From Candidatus Ribeiella danica (GTDB taxonomy: Bacteria > Chloroflexota > Chloroflexia > Chloroflexales > Roseiflexaceae): a stretch of DNA of 64,000 nucleotides. Every line of letters begins with the position of its first letter. Within the stretch, counting starts at the first letter, position 1. This document shows, piece by piece, positions 44,915-52,524 of this stretch. The position numbers were made by a program, and so were the translations under genes. The notes under the pieces were generated by a model. The model did not search any database. It worked only from the letters and a program-made list of their open reading frames with translations, and was not told the origin of the DNA. The stretch is taken from the NCBI GenBank assembly GCA_016717335.1, contig JADKFS010000001.1, positions 682,001 through 746,000 on the forward strand, written 5' to 3'.

Positions 44915-45910
44915 ATGACATGGCTTGAACTAAGCGTCGACGTCGAGCCCGAGGCGGTCGAGTCGGTCAGCGAGCTGCTGTCGCAGCACGGCTACAACGG
45001 CGGCGTGGTGATCGACCAGCCGATCATCCCCGGCGCCGACGGGACTGACTATACCTTCGACGCCGGCCGGCCGGCGACGCTGCGGACCTACCTGCCGCTC
45101 GACCAGCACGCCGAGGAGGCACGCCAGCGCGTCGAGCAGGCGCTCTGGCACTTCGGCCAGCTGCGCGCGGTGGGGCCGCTGACCGTCCGCTCGCTGGACG
45201 AGCAGGACTGGGCCAACGCCTGGAAGCAGCACTATACGATCCAGCATATCGGCGCGCGCACGGTGATCGTCCCGTCCTGGCTGGAGTACGAGCCGCGCCC
45301 CGGCGAGGTGGTGCTGCGGCTCGACCCGGGCATGGCGTTCGGCACCGGCCTGCACCCGACCACCCAGCTCTGCTTGGCGCTGATCGAGCAGTACGTCCGC
45401 CCGGGCAGCGCCGCGCTCGACCTGGGCTGCGGCTCGGGCATCCTGGCGATCGCCGCGGCGCAGCTGGGCGCGTCGGTGCTGGCGCTCGACACCGACCCGA
45501 TCGCGGTGGAGGCCACGCGCGAGAACGTCGCCCGCAACGGCGTGGCCGCTCAGGTCGTGGTGGCGGAGGGCAGCCTGGGCGGCGCCGAGCTGGGTCACTG
45601 GCTCTACGGAACGCAGAACGCAGAACGCAGAACGCAGAACGCGTTGGATGACATTCAGCGTTCAGCACTCAGCGTTCAGCATTTCGACCTGATCGTCGCC
45701 AACATCATCGCGCGCGTGCTGGCCGCTCTCGCGCAGGATCTTGCCGCCGCGCTGCGGCCTGCGGGCGTGCTGATCGCATCCGGCATCATCGCTGAGCGCG
45801 AGGCCGAGGTCGCCGAGGCGTTTGCCGCCGCCGGCCTCGATCCGGTCGAGCGGCGCCAGGAGGGCGACTGGGTCGCGCTGGTCTATCGTAGAGGAGAACA
45901 AGAGCTATGA
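44915..45910 (+). CDS. prmA: Ribosomal protein L11 methyltransferase with an in-frame repeat insertion
   Basis: A 331-residue PrmA (typical length nearer 300). The N-terminal L11-binding domain begins TWLELSVDVEPEAVESVSELL. Motif PGMAFGTGLHPTTQLCLALIE and SAM motif I LDLGCGSGILAIAAAQLGA lie near 140-192. DLIVANIIARVLAAL and the C-terminal sheet follow. Between the SAM fold strands, residues about 232-256 (GTQNAERRTQNA...SALSVQHF) translate an inverted heptamer element. Its stop overlaps the next ATG by four bases (ATGA). Confidence 0.94.
   Translation: MTWLELSVDVEPEAVESVSELLSQHGYNGGVVIDQPIIPGADGTDYTFDAGRPATLRTYLPLDQHAEEARQRVEQALWHFGQLRAVGPLTVRSLDEQDWANAWKQHYTIQHIGARTVIVPSWLEYEPRPGEVVLRLDPGMAFGTGLHPTTQLCLALIEQYVRPGSAALDLGCGSGILAIAAAQLGASVLALDTDPIAVEATRENVARNGVAAQVVVAEGSLGGAELGHWLYGTQNAERRTQNALDDIQRSALSVQHFDLIVANIIARVLAALAQDLAAALRPAGVLIASGIIAEREAEVAEAFAAAGLDPVERRQEGDWVALVYRRGEQEL
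45609..45683. repeat. Inverted heptamer element inserted in frame in prmA
   Basis: The left arm has four AACGCAG heptamers. The right arm has CAGCGTT, CAGCACT, CAGCGTT, CAGCATT, whose reverse complement is the closely similar AACGCTG. About 75 bp, 25 codons, no stop in the gene's frame. Confidence 0.88.
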
Positions 45911-46860
45911 CGCACGAAGATGATACCAATCCGGAGCAGCTCGACGACGAGCTCGACTTCGAGTGGGGCGGCGACGGCAGCGATCTCAACCAGCCGGTGC
46001 ACGCCCACGTCGCGGCCGTGCTGCAGCCGCACACAGCCGACTACGCCCCGCCGCTCGACCAGCTGCTGCGCATCGGCAGCCCGCACGAGAAGCCAAATAC
46101 TGCAGCGAAGATCGCCCAGATCGGCTTCACGCAGGAGCACGTCCCCGATCTTGTGCGTATGACGCGCGACCGCGCGCTCCAGCTGGCGAAGGGCGACACC
46201 GACGAGAGCTGGGCGCCGATCCACGCCCTGGCTGCGCTGGAGCGGCTCGACGTCGGCGAGCACGTGGCCGATCTAATGCCGCTGTTCGACCTCGACAGCG
46301 AATGGTTCGGCGAGGGCCTGCCCGATGTTCTGAAGCACGCCGGGGCGAGCGTGCTCGAGCCGCTGCGCGCGTACGTGCAGGACACGACCCGCTGGATCTA
46401 CGGGCGTACGTACGCGCTTTCGACATTCTCGGAGCTGGTCAAGCTGCAGCCCGAGCTGCGCGACCAGGCGATCCAGATCCTCGGCGAGACCCTGACACGG
46501 GCGAGCGAGAACGACCCGTACGTCAACGCCGATATCATCCACGAGCTGACCCACCTACAAGCCGTCGAGGCGCTGCCGGTGATCCAGCAGGCCTTCGAGC
46601 AGGATCTCGTCGACGAGTCGGTGATGGGCGGCTGGACCGAGGTGCTGGAGGCGCTGGGGCAGCCGCCCGACCCCGCCGATCCGCTGGTCGCGCGCGAGCG
46701 CGAGCGCTGGGGGGCACAGCTGCAGCCGCGCCTGTCGAGCCCGTCCGGCGGCGTTTCGCCCGCGCCGTCGCGCAAGCCAGGCAAGGCCGCCAAGCAGAAG
46801 AACAAGCGCAAGATGTCGGCCACATCGCGCAAGACCAACAAAAAGAAGAAGCGAAAGTAA
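45907..46860 (+). CDS. HEAT-repeat-like protein with basic tail
   Basis: A 317-residue protein. The acidic N-terminus (residues 1-30) is followed by alpha-helical repeats (about 50-265) reading like HEAT/DUF1186-type pairs: WAPIHALAALERLDVGEHVADLMPLFD and NADIIHELTHLQAVEALPVIQQAFEQ (in part). The C-terminal 40 residues are Lys/Arg-rich (KQKNKRKMSATSRKTNKKKK), likely nucleic-acid binding. It starts by ATGA overlap with prmA, so it is translationally coupled and may concern the ribosome. No known function. Confidence 0.7.
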   Translation: MTHEDDTNPEQLDDELDFEWGGDGSDLNQPVHAHVAAVLQPHTADYAPPLDQLLRIGSPHEKPNTAAKIAQIGFTQEHVPDLVRMTRDRALQLAKGDTDESWAPIHALAALERLDVGEHVADLMPLFDLDSEWFGEGLPDVLKHAGASVLEPLRAYVQDTTRWIYGRTYALSTFSELVKLQPELRDQAIQILGETLTRASENDPYVNADIIHELTHLQAVEALPVIQQAFEQDLVDESVMGGWTEVLEALGQPPDPADPLVARERERWGAQLQPRLSSPSGGVSPAPSRKPGKAAKQKNKRKMSATSRKTNKKKKRK

Positions 46861-46946
46861 CGCCGGCGCCCATATCGCAGGTGGCATTTGCGCCGGCATG
46901 CCACCTGCGGCAGACTGCCTGCGCCTTGCAACCAGCGACAAGCGCC

Positions 46947-47810
46947 ATGCCAAAACAGTCACGCACTCCTCGCCGCCAGACGGTCCAGAGCAACACCTAT
47001 CGCTTCTTCGTCGAGCCGAGCGTGATCCACGGCCGCGAGGTGCGGATCGAGGACGCCGACCTGGCCCACCAGATCGGCGGCGTGCTGCGGCTGCGCGCCG
47101 GCGAACGGGTGGTGCTGCTGGACAACACCGGCTGGCAGTTCGTTGTCGCGCTGACCTCGGTCGAGCGCGGGCAGGTGGCCGGGACGGTCGAGCGCAAGGA
47201 GCTGTCCAGCGGCGAGCCGCGCACCAAGATCACGCTCTACGTCGCGCTGGTGCGCCCGGAGCGGTTCGAGTGGGCGCTGCAGAAGGGCACCGAGCTGGGC
47301 GTCTCGGCCTTCGTCCCGCTGATCTGCGAGCGCAGCACGATCGCCGACGCCGACGCGCTGAGCGAGCACAAGATCGAGCGCTGGCGCCGGATCGTGCGCG
47401 AGGCGGCCGAGCAGTCGCGCCGCGGCAAGCTGCCGCGGCTGGCCCCGCCGATGTTCTTTCCGGCCGCATGCGACCAGGCCGCCCAGCGCGGCACCGCGCT
47501 GCTGCTGTGGGAAGGCGAGGGCGTCCCTTCACTCCGGCATGTGCTGCACCGAGCAAGGCAAGGAGACAAGGCGATCAGGAGCCCGGAAGGGCAGCCGGAT
47601 AACGATCTCCTGGTCGCCTTGTCTCCCGGTCTCCCGTTCTCCGTCGCGCTCTTCAGCGGCCCCGAGGGCGGCTTCACCAGCGGCGAGTTCCAGACCGCGC
47701 TGCGATATGGTATGATAGCCGTCACGCTCGGGCCGCGCACGCTCCGCGCGGAGACCGCGCCGCTCGTCGCCACATCGGCGATCCTCTACGAGATGGGCGA
47801 CCTTGAGTAA
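46947..47810 (+). CDS. rsmE: 16S rRNA m3U1498 methyltransferase with an in-frame repeat insertion
   Basis: A 287-residue SPOUT methylase (usual length about 245). The PUA-like N-terminus has HQIGGVLRLRAGERVVLLDNTG. The SPOUT domain has LVRPERFEWALQKGTELGVSAFVPL, ERSTI, FSGPEGGFTSGEF and the C-terminal knot VTLGPRTLRAETAPLVATS. Residues about 203-230 (ARQGDKAIRSPEGQPDNDLLVALSPGLP, in part) interrupt the stretch before the knot and are encoded by an inverted octamer element. It methylates U1498 of 16S rRNA; the knot residues are intact. Confidence 0.94.
   Translation: MPKQSRTPRRQTVQSNTYRFFVEPSVIHGREVRIEDADLAHQIGGVLRLRAGERVVLLDNTGWQFVVALTSVERGQVAGTVERKELSSGEPRTKITLYVALVRPERFEWALQKGTELGVSAFVPLICERSTIADADALSEHKIERWRRIVREAAEQSRRGKLPRLAPPMFFPAACDQAAQRGTALLLWEGEGVPSLRHVLHRARQGDKAIRSPEGQPDNDLLVALSPGLPFSVALFSGPEGGFTSGEFQTALRYGMIAVTLGPRTLRAETAPLVATSAILYEMGDLE
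47554..47637. repeat. Inverted octamer element inserted in frame in rsmE
   Basis: The left arm GGAGACAAGGCGATCAGGAG (47562-47581) and the right arm 47607-47626 are reverse complements with one mismatch (G/T in a hairpin). A further CCGGTCTCCC unit follows. The spacer is about 25 bp and no stop arises in the gene's frame. Confidence 0.9.
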
Positions 47811-47817
47811 CCAGCCA

Positions 47818-47917
47818 AGGTGACCTGGTGAGGGGCGACAGGGCGGCTGCCCAAAACGTACCCTGGCGTCTTGTCGCCTTGTCGCCGTCACTTGTCACTT
47901 TGTCACCTTGTCACGAA
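47818..47917. repeat. Inverted octamer element upstream of the S41 peptidase gene
   Basis: The left arm is AAGGTGACCTGGTGAGGGGCGACAGGGCGG (47818-47847, quoted in part by its GGTGACCTGGTGA core). The right arm is CTTGTCGCCTTGTCGCCG with CTTGTCAC units (47873-47915). It lies between rsmE and the peptidase gene. Confidence 0.85.
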
Positions 47918-47930
47918 CCGGGGGCAACGC

Positions 47931-49283
47931 ATGAGCACGACACTCTCCATCCTCAAGCGCGGCCTCCTGGCCGGCGTGCTGTTGATCGTCGGCTTTACGG
48001 CCGGCTGGCTCAGCGCGATCATGCTCGGGGGGCGCATCCCCTTCGACGGCGACATTACGGCCTACCTCGGGCCGGGCTTGAGCGCGAATCAATCCACGCC
48101 GCAGCAGCTCCGCACCCAGTTCTCGGTCTTTTGGCAGGTCTGGAACCTGGTCGAAGGCGAGTTCTACCACCACACGCCGCTCGACCAGCAGCAGATGATC
48201 CGCGGTGCGATCAAGGGCATGCTCGACTCGCTCGGCGACCAGTACACCGTCTACCAGGAGCCCGACCTCGCCGCCCAGACCCAGGATCACATGCAGGGCA
48301 AGCTCGGCGGGATCGGAACCTACCTGCGGATCTCCGACGGCAAGGCCTACATCTACAAGCCGATCAAGAGCTCGCCCGCCGTCCAGGCCGGCCTGCGGCA
48401 GGACGACGAGATCGTCGGCGTCGACGGCGTCGCAATCGCGCCGCTGATCGCCGGGCTGGACGTGAATCAGTCCGCCGTCAAGGTCGCCGCGCGGCTGCGC
48501 GGCCCGGCCGGAACGACCGTGCGGCTGGAGCTGCGCCGCGCGCCTGACACCAAGACCTTCGAGGTCACGCTCACGCGCGCCGACATCGTCGTGCCCAGCG
48601 TCGACAGCCAGATGCTCGACAGCGGCCTGGCCTATCTCCGGATTGGCGAGTTCAAAGCCAACACAACCACCGAGTTCGACGCGGCCATGCGCGACCTGCT
48701 GCCCCGGCAGCCAAAAGGCATGATCCTCGACCTGCGCAACAACCCGGGCGGATTTCTGCAGAACGCGCAGGATGTGCTTGGCCGCTTCTACGACGGCGTG
48801 GCGCTGTACGAGGACAAAAACGGCGAGGGTCTGGTCGAGCTGAAGACGGCGGTAGGCCCGGCCGGCACGCGCGCCTTCGACACGCCGCTGGTCGTGCTGG
48901 TCAACGGGAACTCGGCCAGCGCCAGCGAGATCGTCGCGGGGGCGCTGCGCGACCGCCGCCCGAACACCTACCTGCTGGGCGAGAAGACCTTCGGGAAAGG
49001 CTCGGTGCAGAATATCCACAACCTGAGCGACGGCGGCAACGCCCGGATCACGATCGCCCACTGGCTTACGCCAAACAAGGTCGAGATCCACAAGATCGGG
49101 ATCACGCCACAGTATCTCGTACCCTACGCCGAGGATGCCGCCAGCACGGTCGCCTGCATCGTCGACCGGCGGCCGGCGCCCGGACAGACGACCTGCGCGG
49201 ACTCGCAGCTCGCCTGGGCGATCAAGCTGCTGACGACCGGGCAGGCGCCGCCGGCCGTCACGCCAACGGCGTCCCCGAGCTGA
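47931..49283 (+). CDS. S41-family C-terminal processing peptidase
   Basis: A 450-residue CtpA-like protease. One N-terminal membrane helix (about 10-32) anchors it outside. A PDZ domain (about 110-190) contains GGIGTYLRISDGKAYIYKPIKSSPAVQAGLRQDDEIVGVDG (in part). The catalytic Ser/Lys pair is in NGNSASASEIVAGAL and GEKTFGKGSVQ. A C-terminal domain includes a CIVDRRPAPGQTTCAD segment with two Cys. It degrades or trims envelope proteins. GGGGGCAA precedes the ATG. Confidence 0.92.
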   Translation: MSTTLSILKRGLLAGVLLIVGFTAGWLSAIMLGGRIPFDGDITAYLGPGLSANQSTPQQLRTQFSVFWQVWNLVEGEFYHHTPLDQQQMIRGAIKGMLDSLGDQYTVYQEPDLAAQTQDHMQGKLGGIGTYLRISDGKAYIYKPIKSSPAVQAGLRQDDEIVGVDGVAIAPLIAGLDVNQSAVKVAARLRGPAGTTVRLELRRAPDTKTFEVTLTRADIVVPSVDSQMLDSGLAYLRIGEFKANTTTEFDAAMRDLLPRQPKGMILDLRNNPGGFLQNAQDVLGRFYDGVALYEDKNGEGLVELKTAVGPAGTRAFDTPLVVLVNGNSASASEIVAGALRDRRPNTYLLGEKTFGKGSVQNIHNLSDGGNARITIAHWLTPNKVEIHKIGITPQYLVPYAEDAASTVACIVDRRPAPGQTTCADSQLAWAIKLLTTGQAPPAVTPTASPS

Positions 49284-49285
49284 GC

Positions 49286-49365
49286 AGGTGACAAGATGAC
49301 CAGCGGAGGGGGGACAAGACGAGTCTCGACAACATTGTCACCCTGTCACTTTGTCACTTTGTCAT
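49286..49365. repeat. Inverted octamer element before the CrtI-like gene
   Basis: The left arm is AGGTGACAAGATGACC with GGGACAAGACGAG (49286-49323). The right arm is ATTGTCACCCTGTCACTTTGTCACTTTGTCAT (49335-49365, quoted in part). Inverse arms. Confidence 0.85.
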
Positions 49366-49381
49366 AGATCTGGAGAATGGC

Positions 49382-50851
49382 GTGGACAAACCGATCGTCG
49401 TCGTCGGCGGCGGGCTGGGCGGCCTGGCGGCGGCTATTCACATGGCCGCCCGCGGCCGGCGCGTCGTCGTGCTCGAGAAAAACGAGCGCGTCGGCGGCAA
49501 GCTCAACATCGTCGAAGAGCACGGCTACACCTTCGACACCGGCCCGTCGCTGCTGACCATGCCGTGGGTGTTGCGCGGGCTGTTCGAGGCTGCCGGCACG
49601 CGCCTGGAGGACGAGCTCGAGATCGTGCCGGTCGAGCCAACTTGCCGCTACCGCTGGCCCGACAGCACATACTTCGACGCCTTCCAGACGCTGCCGCTGC
49701 TGATGGAGCAGATCGGCCGGCTCGACCCGCGCGATGTCGCCGGCTTCCTGCGCTTCATGGCCTACGCCGCGCGGATCTACCAGGCGGTCGCCGGCCCGTT
49801 CCTGCTCCAGCCGTTCGACGGACTGCGCGACCTGGTCACGCCGGCGCTCGCCCGCGACGCGTGGAAGATCGACTCGCTGCGCACGGTCGACCAGGCCGTG
49901 CGCTCGTTCTTCCATAGCCCGTACCTGCGCCAGGTGTTCGACCGCTACGCGACCTACAACGGCTCCTCGCCCTACCGCGCCCCGGCGACCTTCAACCTGA
50001 TCGCCTACGTCGAGTTCGTCGAGGGCGGCTGGTACGTGCGCGGCGGCATGTACGCGCTCGCGCGCGCGCTGGAGCGCGTCGCCCGCCGGCTGGGCGTCGA
50101 GATCCGGACCAGCAGCCCGGTCGAGCAGATTATGACAAGCGGCGACGCTGCGAGCGGCGTGCGGCTGCAGAGCGGCGAGCAGCTGTGCGCCGCCACGGTC
50201 GTGATCAACGCCGACCCGCGCTACGCCTACGAGCGGCTGCTGGCCGGCCACGAGCGCATGGCCGCGCGGCTCGCGCGGCTCGAGCCCTCGTGCAGCGGCT
50301 TCATTCTGCTGCTGGGCGTCGACCGGACCTACCCCGGCCTGGCGCACCACAACATCTTCTTCTCGGGCGACTACGAGCGCGAGTTCGCGGCGATCTTCGA
50401 GCGGGGCGTGCCCGCGCCCGACCCGACCGTGTACGTCTGCGCGACCTCGCTGAGCGACCCGGCCCACGCGCCGCCGGGGCACACCAACATGTTCGTGCTG
50501 ATCAATGCGCCGGCGCTGGGGACACGCGTGAGCTGGGAGCGCGAGGCCGCCGGCTACCGCGACACGATCGTTCGAAAGCTGGAGCGCATGGGCCTGGAGC
50601 AGCTCGGCCGGCACATCGTCCACGAGCACATCATCACCCCGGCCGACCTGCAGGCGCGCTACAACGCGCCCGGCGGGGCGATCTACGGCCTGGCGTCGAA
50701 CCAGCCCTGGACCGCGTTCATGCGCCCGCCACTGCGAGCCCGCGACCTGCGGCAGCTCTACTTCGTCGGCGGCGGAACCCACCCGGGCGGCGGCATCCCG
50801 CTGGTGCTGCTCTCGGGGCGCGCCGTCGCCGAGCGGGTGCTCGGCGACTAA
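49382..50851 (+). CDS. Phytoene desaturase-like (CrtI/CrtN family) FAD enzyme
   Basis: A 489-residue flavoprotein. The dinucleotide-binding motif VVVGGGLGGLAAAIHMAARGRRVVVLEKNERVGGKL (in part) is at residues 5-40, and FDTGPSLLTMP near 52. The C-terminal FAD segment LYFVGGGTHPGGGIPLVLLSGRAVAERV (in part) is the CrtI-type signature. It removes hydrogens from a C30 or C40 carotene, or acts as a CrtD-like 3,4-desaturase; sequence alone does not separate these. The start is GTG 49382 with TCTGGAG upstream; the ATG at 49377 is out of frame. No other carotenoid gene is adjacent. Confidence 0.88.
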   Translation: MDKPIVVVGGGLGGLAAAIHMAARGRRVVVLEKNERVGGKLNIVEEHGYTFDTGPSLLTMPWVLRGLFEAAGTRLEDELEIVPVEPTCRYRWPDSTYFDAFQTLPLLMEQIGRLDPRDVAGFLRFMAYAARIYQAVAGPFLLQPFDGLRDLVTPALARDAWKIDSLRTVDQAVRSFFHSPYLRQVFDRYATYNGSSPYRAPATFNLIAYVEFVEGGWYVRGGMYALARALERVARRLGVEIRTSSPVEQIMTSGDAASGVRLQSGEQLCAATVVINADPRYAYERLLAGHERMAARLARLEPSCSGFILLLGVDRTYPGLAHHNIFFSGDYEREFAAIFERGVPAPDPTVYVCATSLSDPAHAPPGHTNMFVLINAPALGTRVSWEREAAGYRDTIVRKLERMGLEQLGRHIVHEHIITPADLQARYNAPGGAIYGLASNQPWTAFMRPPLRARDLRQLYFVGGGTHPGGGIPLVLLSGRAVAERVLGD

Positions 50852-50869
50852 CTCCTTCGTGGCTTCCCT

Positions 50870-50975
50870 CACCCCTGCCCCCTCTCCAGGGCAAAGGGGC
50901 ATCCTTGGCTGGTGCTAGGGTTTCGCCCAGCCGATTTCACCTCCGCATCTGGGAGGGGCCGAGGGTGGGGAACAA
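50870..50975. repeat. Degenerate CCCTCACCCC...GGGAGGGG palindromes
   Basis: CCCTCACCCCTGCCCCCTCTCC (in part) and GGGAGGGGCCGAGGGTGGGG form an interrupted palindrome downstream of the CrtI-like gene. 50976-51085 shows nothing I can name. Confidence 0.55.
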
Positions 50976-51136
50976 TGAAAGAGTGCTCGGTAACGGAGAG
51001 CTGCCCGCGAAGCGGTGTAATGTGCTTACGATCGACCTGCCGATCCGCCAAAAATCCATGCCCAACTGATGAGGTCCAGCAACATCAAGTTAACGTATCT
51101 TTACCATTAAATCGTTAATTTTCGATAAAATACGGC

Positions 51137-51166
51137 TTGACTCCCACAGCGCCGCGGTGCTATGAT
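51137..51166 (+). promoter_or_regulatory. Strong sigma-70 promoter preceded by an AT-rich tract
   Basis: TTGACT (51137-51142), 18 bp, TATGAT (51161-51166). Each box matches 5 of 6. The 50 bp upstream (51087-51136) is the most AT-rich stretch nearby, with TTAACG...CGTTAA arms, and looks like an UP element. The predicted start is near 51173. No protein gene follows on this strand. Confidence 0.8.
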
Positions 51167-51172
51167 ACCCAC

Positions 51173-51570
51173 GAAGCCTCAAGAGAACATCGCACACAGA
51201 CCTGTACCTAGACAGCCGGACGACGACCCTGGAGTAGGCAAGCGGCGTTTCCCCATAGGTGTCAAGATGACGGGGGGCGACCGTAAGTCAGCTGAAATGG
51301 CAAGACCTCGTAGGGGGCGGCCACGGGAGGCTGACGAGCAAGCGCCATGCTGCTGATGAGCAGCAGGATGCTCTGCAAGCCAAAACGGGGTTCTTCTCAG
51401 CAAAGCTCTCACTGTGGAAGCTGTAACGCTTGTAGCCACAGTAGTAGGAGAGCGATGCCGAGGCGTAAAAGCTGGCACGGCGAGTTTCGCCGAATGCCGG
51501 GCGACGCCGAGGAGACTGAGAGTAGATCGGCTGGGTAGCGGGAAGGTCAGCGATGTTCTCCTGGGGCGTC
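51173..51570 (+). ncRNA. Candidate standalone structured RNA (about 400 nt)
   Basis: The stretch after the promoter holds an unusual density of consecutive stems: GTC-AAGAT-GAC (51261-51271) inside CCCC/GGGG; GTCAGC (51287-51292) with GCTGAC (51330-51335); GCTGCT-GATG-AGCAGC (51349-51364); the long hairpin GCTCTC-A-CTGTGG-AAGC (51405-51421) with GCTT-GTAG-CCACAG-TAGTAG-GAGAGC (51428-51453); GGCGT..GGCA.GGCG (51462-51482) with CGCC..TGCC..ACGCC (51488-51508); and AGGAGA (51510-51515) with TCTCCT (51557-51562). The last stem can be extended by GACGCC/GGCGTC, which competes with the preceding stem. I find no RNase P, tmRNA, SRP or 6S signatures. The 3' end and class are unknown. Confidence 0.6.
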
Positions 51571-51571
51571 G

Positions 51572-52318
51572 CTATGTCATCCGCCAGCCGCCATCCACCG
51601 CCAGCGTCTGCCCGGTGATGTAGGACGCCAGCGGCGACGCCAGAAAGACCGCCGCAGCCGCGACCTCCTCCGGGCGCCCCGAGCGCCGCAGCGCGATCAC
51701 CCGCTCGCCCCACGCACGCCCTTCCTGCGGAATGACGTCGAGCATCTCCGTCTCGATCATGCCAGGCGCAACCGCGTTCACCGTAATGCTCCAGGCGGCC
51801 ACCTCGCGCGCCAGCGCGCGCGTCAGCCCCAGCAGCCCGCCCGTCGCCGCCGAGTAGTCGGCCTGGCCGGGGCTACCGCCGCTCCCGTGCAGCGCCGCGA
51901 CGTTGACGATCCGCCCGTAGCGCCGCCGCATCATCGGGCGCAGCGCGGAGCGGCACGTGTGGTATGCGCCGTCCAGGTTCGTCGCGATGGCCTGCCGCCA
52001 CTGCGAGCTGCTCAGCTCGCCGATCGGCGCGTAGGCCGCCAGCCCGGCGCAGTTGACCAGGATATCGAGCTGGCCCCAGCGCCCGAGCGTTCCCCCGACC
52101 AGCGCATCGACCGAGTCGCGCGAGCGCACATCCACCTGCTGCGCGACGGCCGCGCCCGGCAGCCCCTGGCAGGCCGCCACGGTCATCTCGGCGTCGTCGG
52201 CGCGCGACAGGTAGCCGGCCACGACGCGCGCGCCGCGCTCGGCTAGCAGCCGCACGATCGCGCGACCGATCCCGCGCGAGCCGCCGGTGACAATTGCGAC
52301 CTGGCCCGTGAAGTTCAT
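51572..52318 (-). CDS. SDR-family (FabG-like) protein lacking canonical Ser and Lys
   Basis: A 248-residue short-chain dehydrogenase/reductase fold. The NAD(P) motif TGGSRGIGRAIV is at residues 11-22 and NCAGLAAYAPIG near 90. The catalytic segment reads NVAALHGSGGSPGQADYSAATGG. Compared with FabG, the catalytic Ser is Ala, and the YxxxK Lys is Thr (codon ACG where AAG would be Lys). Only the Tyr remains. It sits where fabG would be, after fabH and fabD in one operon, yet by these residues may not reduce 3-ketoacyl-ACP. It could be a degenerate paralogue or a binding protein. AGGGGC lies upstream of the ATG. Confidence 0.88.
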   Translation of the reverse strand: MNFTGQVAIVTGGSRGIGRAIVRLLAERGARVVAGYLSRADDAEMTVAACQGLPGAAVAQQVDVRSRDSVDALVGGTLGRWGQLDILVNCAGLAAYAPIGELSSSQWRQAIATNLDGAYHTCRSALRPMMRRRYGRIVNVAALHGSGGSPGQADYSAATGGLLGLTRALAREVAAWSITVNAVAPGMIETEMLDVIPQEGRAWGERVIALRRSGRPEEVAAAAVFLASPLASYITGQTLAVDGGWRMT

Positions 52319-52359
52319 GGTGGGCAGCCCCTAGGGTTCTTGCGAACCGTACTATTTGG

Positions 52360-52444
52360 GGTTAGGGTGTGGGGGCGGCAAAGCCGCCCCCACACCCTAA
52401 CCTGGGGAGGTGTAGAGGGGTCTCCGACCCCTTCACACCTCCCC
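52360..52444. repeat. Doublet of long perfect hairpins
   Basis: Hairpin 1 is GGTTAGGGTGTGGGGGCGGC (52360-52379), loop AAA, perfect 20-bp complement (52383-52402). Hairpin 2 is GGGGAGGTGTAGAGGGGTC (52404-52422), loop TCC, complement with two mismatches (52426-52444). They lie between fabD and the SDR gene. The same doublet type is at 59499-59573. Confidence 0.92.
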
Positions 52445-52524
52445 AGCAGTTTGCCATAGCAGCCGACTACCACGACCGACTGCAACCCGGTCTGTATTTC
52501 TACGACACTGTGCTAGTCCAGCCC

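Noticed and set aside
45609..45683. prmA as a pseudogene because of the repeat insertion
   Set aside because: The insertion is an exact multiple of three with no stop, and all motifs after it are intact.
51162..51356. A 64-codon open frame inside the candidate RNA
   Set aside because: It begins in the -10 box, has no ribosome binding site, and its composition is not like the proteins around it.
51353..51380. Hammerhead ribozyme core (CTGATGA at 51353)
   Set aside because: The required GAAA after stem II and a cleavable NUH partner are not present; the CTGATGA lies in the perfect GCTGCT-GATG-AGCAGC hairpin.
51173..51570. RNase P RNA or tmRNA
   Set aside because: Length and promoter would suit, but the RNase P conserved GAGGAAAGTCC block and the tmRNA tRNA-like ends and tag frame are not found on either strand.
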